Shown here in pieces: positions 1 to 10,468 of a stretch of DNA of 48,190 bases. The notes beneath the pieces were generated by a model, which did no database searches, had not been told where the DNA came from, and saw only the letters and a program-made list of their open reading frames with translations. Position 1 is the first letter of the stretch; every line of letters starts with the position of its first letter. The stretch lies in the IMG/VR virus record IMGVR_UViG_3300032085_000308, positions 1 through 48,190 of that record. The stretch is one strand, 5' to 3'. Both the position numbers and the translations under genes were made by a program. This DNA comes from a virus.

Positions 1-24
1 GACAAACTCTTTGAAGTCAAGTAA
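1..24 (+). CDS. Possible 3' end of an upstream gene (partial)
   Basis: Read from base 1, frame 1 gives seven residues (DKLFEVK) and a TAA stop at 22-24. The next gene starts 23 bases later with an AAAGG-type ribosome site. In such a compact rightward arm an upstream gene is expected to end here, and it could be the last gene of the tail-fibre region at the other end of the window. The stretch is far too short to identify. Confidence 0.25.
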   Translation, partial: DKLFEVK

Positions 25-47
25 AATATACATAAAGGTATTTATAA

Positions 48-3000
48 ATGGATAAAGAAAATAATAATAAATTAAAAAAGTATAAGAAAAAACTAACTAC
101 TAAGGGTAGAGTTGATTTGTCTAAAGGTGGAAGAGTAAAAGCTCAAGTAGGTGGTATACAAAAAGCTCCTATAAATCGTAGAAAACCTCCTATGTCTATA
201 CAAAGAGAAGAAGAACCTAAAGAATTAAAACCTATACAGCCTGTTAAAAAGAAACCAATTCAAAAAGCTGTTAAACAAGTTTCAAAGAAAGCTGTACAAC
301 CTAGAATGACAAATGACTTGCCTAAGTTTATACCCGGTCAACCTACTGGTACACGTAGAAGAACAGGAACAGTTACATCAGAAGAAAAATTAAAACAAGT
401 TGATTCTAGTGGTAATCAAATAATAGAAAGTGGCTTAATAGAAAGGCTGCCGGGTGAAACTGGAGAACAATATAGAGCAAGAACTGCTGGACAGTTTACT
501 CCTAGTAATACTCAACAAACTTATACAAGTATTGAAGAAGCTGCAGCAGCAAAAGCAGGTTTAACTTTACAAGAGTATAACGCACAAGAAGATTTAAATA
601 TGCCAACTAACGATGTTGCTAGGACTGCACAAGCTTTTCAACAAGCTCCAACAACCGGTAAAGGCTCTGACCAAATGTTTATTGGTAGAGAAGGTGATGT
701 TAGACCTCAAGGAGTATATACACCTCCAGAAGACGGAACAAGACCTCCGGGTGGTGGCATAAATCCTCCATATACACCTCCATATACACCTCCGGGAACA
801 CCTCCTGTAACTCCTCCTACTGATGGAACTATAACAGGGACTCCAGAACAACTTCAAGAAGAAAGAGGAAAAAGAGTTATACAAACTGGTAGAACTGCAG
901 AACAAATAGCTGCTGGTGAAATACCAGAAGGAATGATACCTACTGCAGACGTTGAAAAAGTTTCTATGGAAGGCACTGAAGCAGATACTGTACAAATGGG
1001 AGAAGCTCCTACTGTTGACGCTGTTAAAGTAGAGCCTACTGCTGCTGAAGAAGTAGCAACAATGAAAGCTGGACTTGCAAAAACTCCAACAACTATTGAT
1101 ACAGCTACTTATGATGCTGTAACAGTAGACCAAACTCCTGAAGTTAAAGCTGCTTTAGGTGAGTTATCTGAAGGAGCAAAAGCTAAAGTTGTTGAAATAA
1201 GTAATTTAACAGACCCTGCAACTTTTGCAAGTATTTCACAAAAAATCGCAGATGATGCTAAAGCAGAAGATATTGATGGTGTTTTATCTTCAGGTGCTTT
1301 TCTTACAGAAGGAGGAGTAAGAGCTTCTGATGTTAATGTTTCAGAAACTCCAGATGCAGAAGCACGAACTCGTGAAGCTATTACAGGTGTACCAGCTACA
1401 GATGGACAAGCTGCAGAAATAATAGGTACAGTAGGTTATGAAGCTGCTAAACGTAGAACAGTAACAGGAACAGCCGCTAAAGGTGCTGCTGCTTCTATGA
1501 TTGCAGAAGTAGGTGAATTACCACCAGAAATAACAGCAGCTATTGTAGAAGACCCTGCAACAATGACAGCTCAAGTAGATGAGAATCCTGTAGAAGTTAA
1601 TGCTGCTATTGCTGCACTACCTACAGAAGCTTTAGTATCTTCACAAATGGAAAGCTTACTAGGTGGTATGGAAGATGGTGAAGTTCCTATGTGGGCTAGA
1701 CCTGCTGTAGATGCTATTAATGCTAATATGGCTTCTAGAGGTTTAAGTGTTTCTACAGTAGGTAGAGATTCATTATTCAATGCTATTATTCAAAGTGCTT
1801 TACCAATGGCACAAAGCAATGCACAAGCTTTACAAACTAGAGCAGCTCAAAACTTAGGTAACTTACAACAAGCAAACTTACAAGAAGCTACTCAACAACA
1901 ACAATTAAGATTACAAAACTTAGCAAATCGTCAAGACGCTGCAAGTCAAACTGCACAAATGTCTCAACAGATGAAAACTTTGCAAAGTCAATTTAATCAA
2001 CAAGCTGTAATGACTACTGCGCAGCAACAGCAACAAACAAGAACACAGAACTTACAAAATAGACAACAAGCTACTGTTCTTAATACTCAGAATCAACAAG
2101 CTATGAATGCTCAAAATTTAGGTAACGAGCAACAGATAGAACTAGCTAATTTAGAAATTGCTAATCAGACAGAACGTGAAAACATGACTGCTGAAAATCA
2201 AGAAAGATTAGCAGAAATGCAAGTAGCTGCAGATTTCTTATCTAAAAATGCTGGATTCAAGCAACAGATGGAACTTGCAAATCTTAGTAATGACCAACAG
2301 ATGAAACTTGCAAATCTATCAGCCCTTAATCAAGCTGGTTCAGAAAACCTTAGTGCTGCTCAACAAACAGAACTTGCAAATCTTAATAAGACTATGCAAA
2401 CTAATATGTTACAAGCTAACATTGCTAAAGACATGGGACTTGCACAACTTAATGTTGACCAACAAACTGCTATTTATAATGCTACAACAAATGCTAATAT
2501 GGATATGGCAAACTTTAATGCCGACCAACAAAGAGTGTTAGCTAATAGTAAGTTTATGCAGACAGTAGCTATTACAAATATGAATGCTGAACAACAATCT
2601 ATTATGCAAAATGCTACAGCTATGGCATCTTTAGATTTAGCAACTGTTGACCAGAGAACTAAGTTAGCAGTTACTAATGCTCAAAGTTTTTTACAAATGG
2701 ACATGGCTAATCTTTCTAATGAGCAACAAGCAAATATGATGAAAAGTCAACAAGAACAACAAAGATTATTATCTAATCAATCTGCTGATAATGCTGCAAG
2801 ACAATTTAATAGTGCTAGTGAAAACCAAACCAATCAATTTATGGCTAGTTTAGAATCACAAATGAATCAGTTTAATACTGCTCAATTAAATGCTGCTACT
2901 CAATTTAATACACAATCTGAAAATGCTGCAAACGCTAGAGACGCTAATAGAATTGCAGATGTTAATAAAGCTAATGCTTCTATATTAAATCAAACAAGTC

Positions 3001-3356
3001 AGTTTAATGCACAGTTAGATTTTAATAGACAACAGTGGAATGCTGCTAACGAACAAGCTGTAATGAATTCTAATGTAACTTGGAGAAGGCAATCAAATAT
3101 GGCAGATACTGCAGCACAAAACGCTGTTAATCAGCAGAACGCACAGAATGCTTTTGGTTTATCTTCATCAGCTCAATCATTTTTATGGCAAGAACTTAGA
3201 GACCAAGCCGATTATGATTTTAGATTTGCTGAAAATGATGCTAACAGAAAATTACAAGCTATGATAGCTGCTGCAGGTTCTGAAGGAGATGCTGCAAAAA
3301 ACTGGTCAACTAATTTTAGAAATGCTTCAAGTACTATAGATAGTATATTTGGATAA
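48..3356 (+). CDS. Large Gln/Asn-rich virion protein (putative ejection/internal virion protein)
   Basis: This 1102-residue protein belongs to no family I can name with certainty. The N-terminal ~100 residues are very basic. Residues ~219-258 are a Pro-Thr-Gly stretch with repeated TPP motifs. Residues ~300-560 are rich in Ala, Glu, Val and Thr. Residues ~585-1030 are built from irregular repeats of about 12-24 residues around NLxNxQQxxLANL, predicted to form long helices or coiled coils. The C-terminal ~70 residues look globular and aromatic. It is first in a block of five closely spaced rightward genes leading into the lysis genes, the usual place of podovirus internal virion (ejection) proteins. 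A tail-fibre-associated role is the alternative. AAAGG lies about 10 bases before the ATG. Confidence 0.6.
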   Translation: MDKENNNKLKKYKKKLTTKGRVDLSKGGRVKAQVGGIQKAPINRRKPPMSIQREEEPKELKPIQPVKKKPIQKAVKQVSKKAVQPRMTNDLPKFIPGQPTGTRRRTGTVTSEEKLKQVDSSGNQIIESGLIERLPGETGEQYRARTAGQFTPSNTQQTYTSIEEAAAAKAGLTLQEYNAQEDLNMPTNDVARTAQAFQQAPTTGKGSDQMFIGREGDVRPQGVYTPPEDGTRPPGGGINPPYTPPYTPPGTPPVTPPTDGTITGTPEQLQEERGKRVIQTGRTAEQIAAGEIPEGMIPTADVEKVSMEGTEADTVQMGEAPTVDAVKVEPTAAEEVATMKAGLAKTPTTIDTATYDAVTVDQTPEVKAALGELSEGAKAKVVEISNLTDPATFASISQKIADDAKAEDIDGVLSSGAFLTEGGVRASDVNVSETPDAEARTREAITGVPATDGQAAEIIGTVGYEAAKRRTVTGTAAKGAAASMIAEVGELPPEITAAIVEDPATMTAQVDENPVEVNAAIAALPTEALVSSQMESLLGGMEDGEVPMWARPAVDAINANMASRGLSVSTVGRDSLFNAIIQSALPMAQSNAQALQTRAAQNLGNLQQANLQEATQQQQLRLQNLANRQDAASQTAQMSQQMKTLQSQFNQQAVMTTAQQQQQTRTQNLQNRQQATVLNTQNQQAMNAQNLGNEQQIELANLEIANQTERENMTAENQERLAEMQVAADFLSKNAGFKQQMELANLSNDQQMKLANLSALNQAGSENLSAAQQTELANLNKTMQTNMLQANIAKDMGLAQLNVDQQTAIYNATTNANMDMANFNADQQRVLANSKFMQTVAITNMNAEQQSIMQNATAMASLDLATVDQRTKLAVTNAQSFLQMDMANLSNEQQANMMKSQQEQQRLLSNQSADNAARQFNSASENQTNQFMASLESQMNQFNTAQLNAATQFNTQSENAANARDANRIADVNKANASILNQTSQFNAQLDFNRQQWNAANEQAVMNSNVTWRRQSNMADTAAQNAVNQQNAQNAFGLSSSAQSFLWQELRDQADYDFRFAENDANRKLQAMIAAAGSEGDAAKNWSTNFRNASSTIDSIFG

Positions 3357-3371
3357 TAGGAGAAATAAATA

Positions 3372-4466
3372 ATGGGAATATTAAGTAAAGCTTGGAAAGG
3401 AATTAAAAAAGCTGTTAAAAAAGTAGGTAAAGGAATTAAAAAAGTCTTTAAAAAAGTTACAGGAGCTATAGGTAAACTAGGAATAGTTGGTCAGATAGGT
3501 ATGATGTTTCTTATGCCTTATGCTACACAAGCTTTAGGAAGTTTCTTTGGAGCTTCTGGAAAGTTAGCCACGTGGTCTAGTAAACTACTAGGTAAAGCTG
3601 GTATGGGTTCTAAAGCTTTAGGACACACTTTAAATTTAGTAAATAAAGCTGGTACTTTTGTGGGTAAAGTTTATTCAGGAGTAACAGAAACTATTAACGG
3701 AGCTATAGATAGAACAGGTAACTTTTTAAAAGGTAGAGGTTTTGTTAGTACTCCTGTTGTTAGTCCTGATATATTAGCACAAGGTGTAGATGTTAGCCAA
3801 ACAAAATTTGGAGATGGTGCAGGTAATATTTTTGATAAAGATGGAAAAATACTTACAGATACAGGTTTTGATAAAGCTGGATTTAATACAAAAGCTTTAG
3901 GTAAACTTCCACCAGAATCTAAAAATTTATTAGATTTAGCTACTGATGACTTTACAAAAGCTATAACACCTATAGACGCAGGTAAATTAGCTGTTGAAAA
4001 AGGTTTAACTGTAGATACTGCTTCATTATTAACACAGACAAAAGAAAAAGGATTGTTAGATAAAATTAATATTTTTGACAAAGATTCAGCTATTAGAAAA
4101 GACATGGCAAGTTATGATATTTATGAAGCTGGTAAAGATTACGCTAAAGAAACAGTTAAAGAATCTTTAATAGGAGGAGCTAAAGCAGGACTAACTCAAA
4201 AAGCTGCTAAAGCTTTTGGTTACGAGCAACCTGAAGGTGCTGATTATTATAACATTGATATACCTGATATATATGATTCTGCTGCTTCTAATAACAGTGT
4301 GTTTAAAGAAGTAGACTTTTCAATGCAAAAATCTGGTAATAATTTTATGGTTCAAAACTATCAAAACTCTAATTACTTAAATAACTTAATAGGTGAAGGT
4401 AACTCTGCATATGATTCATATATGTCAAACTTTGCAGCTTCACAATATCAACCTTTTAAAATATAG
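3372..4466 (+). CDS. Putative virion protein with Lys-rich amphipathic N-terminus
   Basis: This 364-residue protein starts with about 30 residues dominated by Lys spaced every 3-4 positions (KAWKGIKKAVKKVGKGIKK), followed by a hydrophobic segment at ~35-60 (GIVGQIGMMFLMPYATQALG). The pattern resembles cationic membrane-active helices plus a membrane anchor. The rest is Ala/Gly/Lys/Asp-rich with no motif I recognise. It lies 15 bases after the 1102-residue gene with an AGGAG ribosome site, inside the block of large virion genes. A role in membrane penetration during DNA ejection is an inference from composition and position. Confidence 0.5.
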   Translation: MGILSKAWKGIKKAVKKVGKGIKKVFKKVTGAIGKLGIVGQIGMMFLMPYATQALGSFFGASGKLATWSSKLLGKAGMGSKALGHTLNLVNKAGTFVGKVYSGVTETINGAIDRTGNFLKGRGFVSTPVVSPDILAQGVDVSQTKFGDGAGNIFDKDGKILTDTGFDKAGFNTKALGKLPPESKNLLDLATDDFTKAITPIDAGKLAVEKGLTVDTASLLTQTKEKGLLDKINIFDKDSAIRKDMASYDIYEAGKDYAKETVKESLIGGAKAGLTQKAAKAFGYEQPEGADYYNIDIPDIYDSAASNNSVFKEVDFSMQKSGNNFMVQNYQNSNYLNNLIGEGNSAYDSYMSNFAASQYQPFKI

Positions 4467-4475
4467 GAATATAGT

Positions 4476-5078
4476 ATGGAAGAATATAATCAAGAAGCTG
4501 TAGATGCTTTTGCTCAAGCTGGTAGACCAATACCGGGTCAGTCATTAACATCTAATCCAGATGAGCCTAGACCTTTTGAAGGACCACCAGATTTTACAAA
4601 CTTTAAAGAAGCTTTAGATTATACTGTTGCTGAATTATTATTAGAAGAAAATTACATGCCTATGGTATTAGCTTTAGGTGATGGTGTTCCTGTTACTGAT
4701 TTAGCTATGCAAATAGGTTATGTAGGTTTTAGAGAAGGTAAATGGAATCCTGATTTAATGATGATGTTAATGGAACCTTTAATGTATGTGTTAATGTCAT
4801 TAGCAGAAAAAGCAGGTATAAGTTATAGAATAGATAGTGACGATGATGAAGATGAAGACGATACTTTGTTTGAAGAAAAAGCAAAAAACATAGCAGAAAC
4901 TATAAAAGAAAAAACAGATAAAGGTCAGATTCCTAGTGGTGTTTTACCTTCTGATGTAGTTTCACAAATAGAATCTTTAGATATACCACAAGAAAGTTTA
5001 TTAGCAAAAACTGAAGAACCTATGGTTGAAGAACAAGAAACTCAACCTCAACAAAGTTTATTAGGACAAGGACAGTAA
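4476..5078 (+). CDS. Hypothetical acidic virion-block protein
   Basis: This 200-residue acidic protein has a helical, hydrophobic middle (residues ~45-115, Met/Leu-rich) followed by a run of Asp/Glu around 121-130 (DSDDDEDEDD). A Gln/Glu-rich tail ends in two SLLxxxQ-like repeats. No known domain is visible. It is packed between two putative ejection proteins, 9 bases after the previous stop and 1 base before the next start, so it is probably translated with them and may be a structural partner or chaperone. Confidence 0.5.
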   Translation: MEEYNQEAVDAFAQAGRPIPGQSLTSNPDEPRPFEGPPDFTNFKEALDYTVAELLLEENYMPMVLALGDGVPVTDLAMQIGYVGFREGKWNPDLMMMLMEPLMYVLMSLAEKAGISYRIDSDDDEDEDDTLFEEKAKNIAETIKEKTDKGQIPSGVLPSDVVSQIESLDIPQESLLAKTEEPMVEEQETQPQQSLLGQGQ

Positions 5079-5079
5079 A

Positions 5080-6663
5080 ATGGCAAGATATGATTATGAA
5101 GGAACTCAGCAATATGCAGAACAAAAATTTGCTGAAGCTAGGCAGTATAATGAAGAACAAGCTAAAAAGCAAGAAAAATTTGCTAAAAGACTTCTTGCTT
5201 TTGACACTGTTGTTACAGGTGCTAATGCTTTAATTAATCAAAGAGCTGATGAATTAGACGCAAATCAATTACCTCAAAAAGCAGCTTATCAAAATTTAAT
5301 TAATAGAAGTCAAAGTTTTAGAACTTCTGAAGCTGAAAGAGTTAAAGCAGGTATTAGTGTTGAAGATTATTTAGAAAATAAATATTACACTCAGCTATCT
5401 AATGAAGCTCAACAAGATTTTAGTTATCTAAGCCCTGCTCAATATAACAAAGCTTTAAGAGAAGAAGCTTCAAAGTTAGCAAAAAATAATTTATCTTCGT
5501 ATAATAGTTTAATTGAGTCTACAAAAAATATTCCAACTTTTGAAGACTTTACAAATTATTATGAGCAACAAGCAGATACTCCTAGGAACATTGCATCTTG
5601 GATAGGTTCTAAAACTAAAAGATTTATTAAGAAAGAAACTGAAGAAACTTTAAAAATTAAAAATGAAAGAGCTAACGATGCATTATATGGAACTGCTATG
5701 TTTGATAAGTTTGGTGAGTTGTCTACATCTCTAAAAGCTTATGATGCATTTACTAATAAAGGAATAGATGCAGCTAAAATTATAAATAAACTTAATTTAA
5801 AATCAGGTGGTTTTAGTAAAGATTTAAGTCAACAAGTAACTAAAAAAGAAGTAGATAAAGTATCTGGTAAAGTAAAAGAGATTACTTATCTTAAAGGAGC
5901 AACTTTTAAAAAAGATGGTTCTGGTATGGTAGAATTTTTACCAGAAAATACAGTCATACTTGATACTACTGTAACTAAAACAGACGATGATAGAGTTTTA
6001 CAATCAGACGTTAATAAATTATTTGAATTAGCTGGTAAAGATTCTCATTCTGCTTTAACTGACATATTAAAAAATGCAGACGGAAGACCTACTTTTAAAC
6101 AATATCAAGCAGCTAGAGAATATTTAAGTTCTAATCCTTCTTCATATGCTATAGATTGGCAAGATGAAAAATCCAAAGGAGATGCTTTTCCAGATTGGTT
6201 TAGTACACAGATTATAGGTGTTAAAGATTCAAAGGGTAACTATATTGCTGGAGACCAAAATGGAGATGGTGTATATACCTTATTACCTAAGCAGAGACAA
6301 ATAGCTGAAAATATGGGATATAGTCAAGAACAAATGAGAGATAAGTTTAATAAACTAGGAAGTGAAGCTACTACATCTACTCAAACTATTACTGAAGTAA
6401 AAGAAATAGAAATATCAGATGCTGTAGATTTGAAAGATTCTATACCTAACAACTTAAGACAAGATTATACAAATTTATTTACTGGTGATGATGCTCCAAT
6501 TATAGATTTAATTGGTAATCAAATACAAAAAGCTAAAAATCAAGACTTAAACATTATAGATTTAGGAAGATTAAATTTAGAATTAATGTTTCCCAATCTT
6601 GGTTTAAGTGGAGAAGCTCACCTATATTACAATAGAAAAACTAATCAATTCTTAAGGAAGTAA
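5080..6663 (+). CDS. Putative internal virion protein
   Basis: This 527-residue mostly helical and hydrophilic protein has a strongly charged, Gln-rich N-terminus (residues 1-60). Around 390-405 it carries a short GDQNGDGVY segment resembling a calcium-binding loop, although no full EF-hand is evident. There are no signal peptide or membrane segments. Its start follows the previous stop by one base and its stop is 3 bases before the next large gene, indicating translational coupling. Position and size fit an ejection-complex component; I do not recognise the family. Confidence 0.5.
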   Translation: MARYDYEGTQQYAEQKFAEARQYNEEQAKKQEKFAKRLLAFDTVVTGANALINQRADELDANQLPQKAAYQNLINRSQSFRTSEAERVKAGISVEDYLENKYYTQLSNEAQQDFSYLSPAQYNKALREEASKLAKNNLSSYNSLIESTKNIPTFEDFTNYYEQQADTPRNIASWIGSKTKRFIKKETEETLKIKNERANDALYGTAMFDKFGELSTSLKAYDAFTNKGIDAAKIINKLNLKSGGFSKDLSQQVTKKEVDKVSGKVKEITYLKGATFKKDGSGMVEFLPENTVILDTTVTKTDDDRVLQSDVNKLFELAGKDSHSALTDILKNADGRPTFKQYQAAREYLSSNPSSYAIDWQDEKSKGDAFPDWFSTQIIGVKDSKGNYIAGDQNGDGVYTLLPKQRQIAENMGYSQEQMRDKFNKLGSEATTSTQTITEVKEIEISDAVDLKDSIPNNLRQDYTNLFTGDDAPIIDLIGNQIQKAKNQDLNIIDLGRLNLELMFPNLGLSGEAHLYYNRKTNQFLRK

Positions 6664-6666
6664 TAC

Positions 6667-9600
6667 ATGGTAGATTACTCAAATGACAAAACTCATATAG
6701 AGTATGTCAGACAAAATGTTAATCCTCTTTATAAATTAGATAAAGAAGAAGCTATGAAATATGCTGTAAGCATGGGAGCTTCTGATAGTGCTAGAGGTAT
6801 AGGACAATTATTTGGGAAAGCTGGAGAATATTTTGGTTGGGATGGTTTATCAGAAAAACTAAAAGAAAAGGATAAAAAACTTAAAGCTATATTAGAAAGC
6901 GAAGAATACGGTAAAGATGCTATGATAGCTTTTCTAGGTTCTGCAGTTGTTGCAGACCCAGTAAGTTATGTACCTATAGTAGGATGGCTTTCAAAAGGTA
7001 AAAAAGCTAAAAACCTTATGGAGCTTACAAAATATGGAGCTGTTAGTGGTGCTGCTGTATCCTCTTTAGGATATACTGCAGAAAATGAAAGAACTTTATT
7101 ACAAGATAAAGATGCTAGTTTACTTCAAAAAAGATTAGAGAACACAGTTATAGGAGCTGCTGCAGGTACAGTATTGGCTGGAGGTGGTGGAGCCTTAGTT
7201 GATGTTGTTCAGAAAGCTAGAGGTAAAGGAAGTATTTTTAAAACTGTTGACGAGCCACCGGTAACACAAACTAAAACTGTTGAGACTGTTAAAGAAGCAC
7301 AAGATAATATAGTAAAGGAAACTTCAAAAACTGATAAAACTAAATACAATTTAAAAAATCCTATACTTAAAAAGTATCAAGACTATGTTGGAACTCCTAT
7401 TAAAAATGCAATCTTTAACAATCCCGGAGAAAGTTTAGGATTTATTGCAGGTTATAATGGCTACAGTGACCCTGAAGCTTCTTACAAAGAAAAAATAACA
7501 AGTGGTTTAATTTTAGCAGCTAGTATTAAAGGTGCTAAAAATATTAAGTACAAAGATGATTATATCAAAGACATTGTTGGTAGAGGTGTTATTGATTCTT
7601 ATGGTTTAACTCCAGACTATATAAAATTAAAACAACAATATAGAATTAATAAAAATGAAATTGGTTCAGAATTTTATGACATTCTTGCTCGTGCTGAAAA
7701 AGATTTAAGTCCTGAACAAAATAAATTACTTTATAATTTTATGGTAGGTGATATACAAGGAGTAGAAAAGTTATCTCCAGAAGCATTAGCTATTAATGAT
7801 GAGTCTAGAAAATTAATAACTAAATATGCAAATGAGTTTACTCAAAGAGGATTGGTTGATGCTAATGTTGTTAAACAAAATATAAATACATATTTAAAAA
7901 GAAGTTATTTAAAACCTAAAGAATCTACTAATACTGTTAAGTATGACAACTTATCTGAAATTAGATTAATAGGAGATGAATTAAAACCTAGAGGTTTAGA
8001 AGAAAAAATAACTTTAAAATCTTTTAATGACCCTAAAACAACTTGGAAAGATGAAGGCTGGAAAGTTGTAGAAGAATATAAAGATGGTCGTGTTAAAATT
8101 CGTAGAGATTTTACTAAAGATGAAAGAATACAAATGCAAGAAATTGAAGATGCTTCTTATGCTATAGCTGAAACAGGTAGACTATTTGCTAATGATTTAT
8201 CTACTGCTAGATTTTTTGATGAGCTATCTCAGAATCCTAATTTCGTATTAAGTAAGGACAAATATAAATCTTTAGATATAGGAGACCAGAAAAATTTTGT
8301 ATTAGTTCCAGATGTAAAAGTTAAAGGTACTGATAAACCACAATACGGACAGCTTAATGGTATGTATGTTAATAAAGATGTGTTTAGTGATTTAAAACAC
8401 ATTTACGGTTACTCTAAAGCTGATTGGGGAAGAAACTTAGATGGACTTCAAAACTTGTGGAAGAAAACAAAAACAGCTTGGAATTTTGGAACTCACGTAG
8501 GTAATACTGCTTCTAACGTAATGTTAATAGATTTTGCAGATGCTGATTTAAAATACGTAGGTAAAGCTTGGAAAGAAATGATGAATAAAAATTCAGCTAT
8601 TCATAAACAAGCAAAGTTAGATGGTATTTTTGATGCTGATTTTATTTCTAGAGAATTTAGAAACTCAACTACAGAAATTGAAAAAGCTTTAACAGCTTTA
8701 AGAGGAGATAAATTTGGTTCTGGAATAGTTGAAAAAGTAAAACAAGTTGTAAACTTTGGTAAAAAATATACAACAGACCAGATGGAAAAACTATATCAGT
8801 TTGAAGACCAAATATTTAGAATGGCTGTATATATGGACAGGTTAGATAAAGGTTATTCTCAAGTTGATGCAGCATTAGATGCTCGTAAGTGGTTTATTGA
8901 TTATGATATTAATGCTCCAGTTGTTAAACTTGCAAAAAGAACTTTTGTGCCTTTTGTTAGTTACACATACAGAGTAATACCTTTATTAGCTGAAGCAGCT
9001 ACTTTAAGACCTCATAAGTTTGCGAAATGGGCAGCATTTGGACACGCAATGAATGAAGGTTCTGCTTATTTAAAAGAAGACAAAACAGGTGAGCAAATAG
9101 ACAGGCTTACTATGAGAGAACAACAACGTAAAAGAATGTTTGGTGATGTTCCTGTAATAGGAGACGCTATGCCTTACACAAATATAAGAATACCTTTTGA
9201 TGATGATGAGGGCAATGCTTTATATTTTGATGTAAGTAGATGGATTCCCGGAGGAGATATTTTTGAACAAAGAGAAAGTAGTGTAGGTATTCCCGGAGTA
9301 CCTTCTCCTTTACAGCCGGGTGGTTTATATGTGGATGCTATTGCTAATTTTATGTTTAAAACAGACCCTTTTACTGGACAATCTTTAGAAGATTTAGGAG
9401 TTGATACTGATAGTACTTTTGAAATAGCTAAACATTTTGGTAGTAGAATACCTCCTAACATGCCTTTTATAAAAGGGACTTATGCATATAAAAAATATGA
9501 AAAGGCTAAATCTTTAAAAACTGGACAAGTAGATTCAGAACAAATATATGGTTCAAAATATGTAGCTCCTGACATGCCTTGGGCTTCTATAGCATATGGA

Positions 9601-10014
9601 TTAGGGTTTAAATTAAGACCTCAAGATGCTGAAGTAAATAAATTAGGTAAAGAATTAGAGTACAAGCAAGAGTTAAAAAAACTACAAACTAAAGAAAGAA
9701 GAATATTAAGTAATTTTAAAAAATACGGTACAGCAGTATATAAATCAACAGAAGAAAGAGATAAAGAATTAGAAGAAGTAGGAGAAGAAATTATAAAACT
9801 TAGTGCAGAATATGAAATATATTTAGTTGAATTAAGAAAGTTAGAAGGTAAACAAGCAGAAGAAAAATTTAAAAGACTTAACAAATTTAAAGGTGGTGAA
9901 GTAGACGTGCCTTATACAAAGGATGAACCTGAAGATAGAGTAGACCCTTTTACAGGACAACCTTACTCATCACAAATGGAGGAATTAGGATTAAATGTTT
10001 TTCAAGAAAAATAA
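6667..10014 (+). CDS. Large internal virion (ejection) protein, ~1115 aa
   Basis: The N-terminal third holds small-residue hydrophobic segments at ~85-110 (MIAFLGSAVVADPVSYVPIVG), ~160-182 (VIGAAAGTVLAGGGGALVDVV) and ~250-285. These are typical of large podovirus ejection proteins and polyvalent-protein-like domains that enter or cross host membranes. The middle is mixed alpha/beta and rich in aromatic residues. The C-terminus is highly charged coiled coil (~980-1070) followed by a DPFTGQPYSSQ tail. I see no transglycosylase or protease catalytic motif. The gene ends overlapping the lysozyme gene by 20 bases, so virion and lysis genes share a transcript. Confidence 0.6.
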   Translation: MVDYSNDKTHIEYVRQNVNPLYKLDKEEAMKYAVSMGASDSARGIGQLFGKAGEYFGWDGLSEKLKEKDKKLKAILESEEYGKDAMIAFLGSAVVADPVSYVPIVGWLSKGKKAKNLMELTKYGAVSGAAVSSLGYTAENERTLLQDKDASLLQKRLENTVIGAAAGTVLAGGGGALVDVVQKARGKGSIFKTVDEPPVTQTKTVETVKEAQDNIVKETSKTDKTKYNLKNPILKKYQDYVGTPIKNAIFNNPGESLGFIAGYNGYSDPEASYKEKITSGLILAASIKGAKNIKYKDDYIKDIVGRGVIDSYGLTPDYIKLKQQYRINKNEIGSEFYDILARAEKDLSPEQNKLLYNFMVGDIQGVEKLSPEALAINDESRKLITKYANEFTQRGLVDANVVKQNINTYLKRSYLKPKESTNTVKYDNLSEIRLIGDELKPRGLEEKITLKSFNDPKTTWKDEGWKVVEEYKDGRVKIRRDFTKDERIQMQEIEDASYAIAETGRLFANDLSTARFFDELSQNPNFVLSKDKYKSLDIGDQKNFVLVPDVKVKGTDKPQYGQLNGMYVNKDVFSDLKHIYGYSKADWGRNLDGLQNLWKKTKTAWNFGTHVGNTASNVMLIDFADADLKYVGKAWKEMMNKNSAIHKQAKLDGIFDADFISREFRNSTTEIEKALTALRGDKFGSGIVEKVKQVVNFGKKYTTDQMEKLYQFEDQIFRMAVYMDRLDKGYSQVDAALDARKWFIDYDINAPVVKLAKRTFVPFVSYTYRVIPLLAEAATLRPHKFAKWAAFGHAMNEGSAYLKEDKTGEQIDRLTMREQQRKRMFGDVPVIGDAMPYTNIRIPFDDDEGNALYFDVSRWIPGGDIFEQRESSVGIPGVPSPLQPGGLYVDAIANFMFKTDPFTGQSLEDLGVDTDSTFEIAKHFGSRIPPNMPFIKGTYAYKKYEKAKSLKTGQVDSEQIYGSKYVAPDMPWASIAYGLGFKLRPQDAEVNKLGKELEYKQELKKLQTKERRILSNFKKYGTAVYKSTEERDKELEEVGEEIIKLSAEYEIYLVELRKLEGKQAEEKFKRLNKFKGGEVDVPYTKDEPEDRVDPFTGQPYSSQMEELGLNVFQEK

Positions 10015-10468
10015 TAAATTAGATATAGAACTTTGCAAGGCTGAAATAAAAAGACACGAAGGCGAGGTTTTAGAAATATACAAAGATAGTCTAGGCTATA
10101 AAACTTTAGGAGTTGGACACCTTTGCCAACCAGAAGACCCTGAATATGATTGGGAAGTTGGTACACCTGTTACTCAAGAAGTTGTAGACATGTACTATGA
10201 GGATGACTTTAAAAAGCATCATAAGGAAACCATACATGTTTTTGGTAGTGAGGAAGACTTTGAAAAACTTCCAGAGCCTATACAAAGAGTATTAGTAAAC
10301 ATGTGTTTTAACTTAGGTGGTACAAGACTTTCAAAGTTTCGTAACATGTTAAAGGCTTGTAGAAACCATGATTGGAAAGAAATGGCTGTACAAATGGAAG
10401 ACAGTCGTTGGTTTAGACAAGTAGGTAGACGTAGTATAGAACTACAAAAAATAGTTTTAGAACAGTAA
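9995..10468 (+). CDS. Endolysin, T4-type lysozyme (GH24 muramidase)
   Basis: This 157-residue protein cleaves the MurNAc-GlcNAc bond of peptidoglycan to release progeny. The GH24 catalytic triad is intact: Glu22 in RHEG, Asp31 in YKDSLG and Thr37 in KTLGVGH. Their spacing equals Glu11/Asp20/Thr26 of T4 lysozyme. The C-terminal lobe has the family's conserved FNLG (~110) and RR.xE features. No signal peptide or anchor is present, so export through the adjacent holin is expected. It overlaps the end of the upstream virion gene by 20 bases and is followed immediately by a small ORF and the holin. The ATG has AGGA six bases upstream. Confidence 0.93.
   Translation: MFFKKNNKLDIELCKAEIKRHEGEVLEIYKDSLGYKTLGVGHLCQPEDPEYDWEVGTPVTQEVVDMYYEDDFKKHHKETIHVFGSEEDFEKLPEPIQRVLVNMCFNLGGTRLSKFRNMLKACRNHDWKEMAVQMEDSRWFRQVGRRSIELQKIVLEQ

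Noticed and set aside
594-1133. Minus-strand open frames under the first large virion gene
   Set aside because: Ser/Tyr/Arg-rich shadow products of the biased repeat coding strand, with no start site or context.
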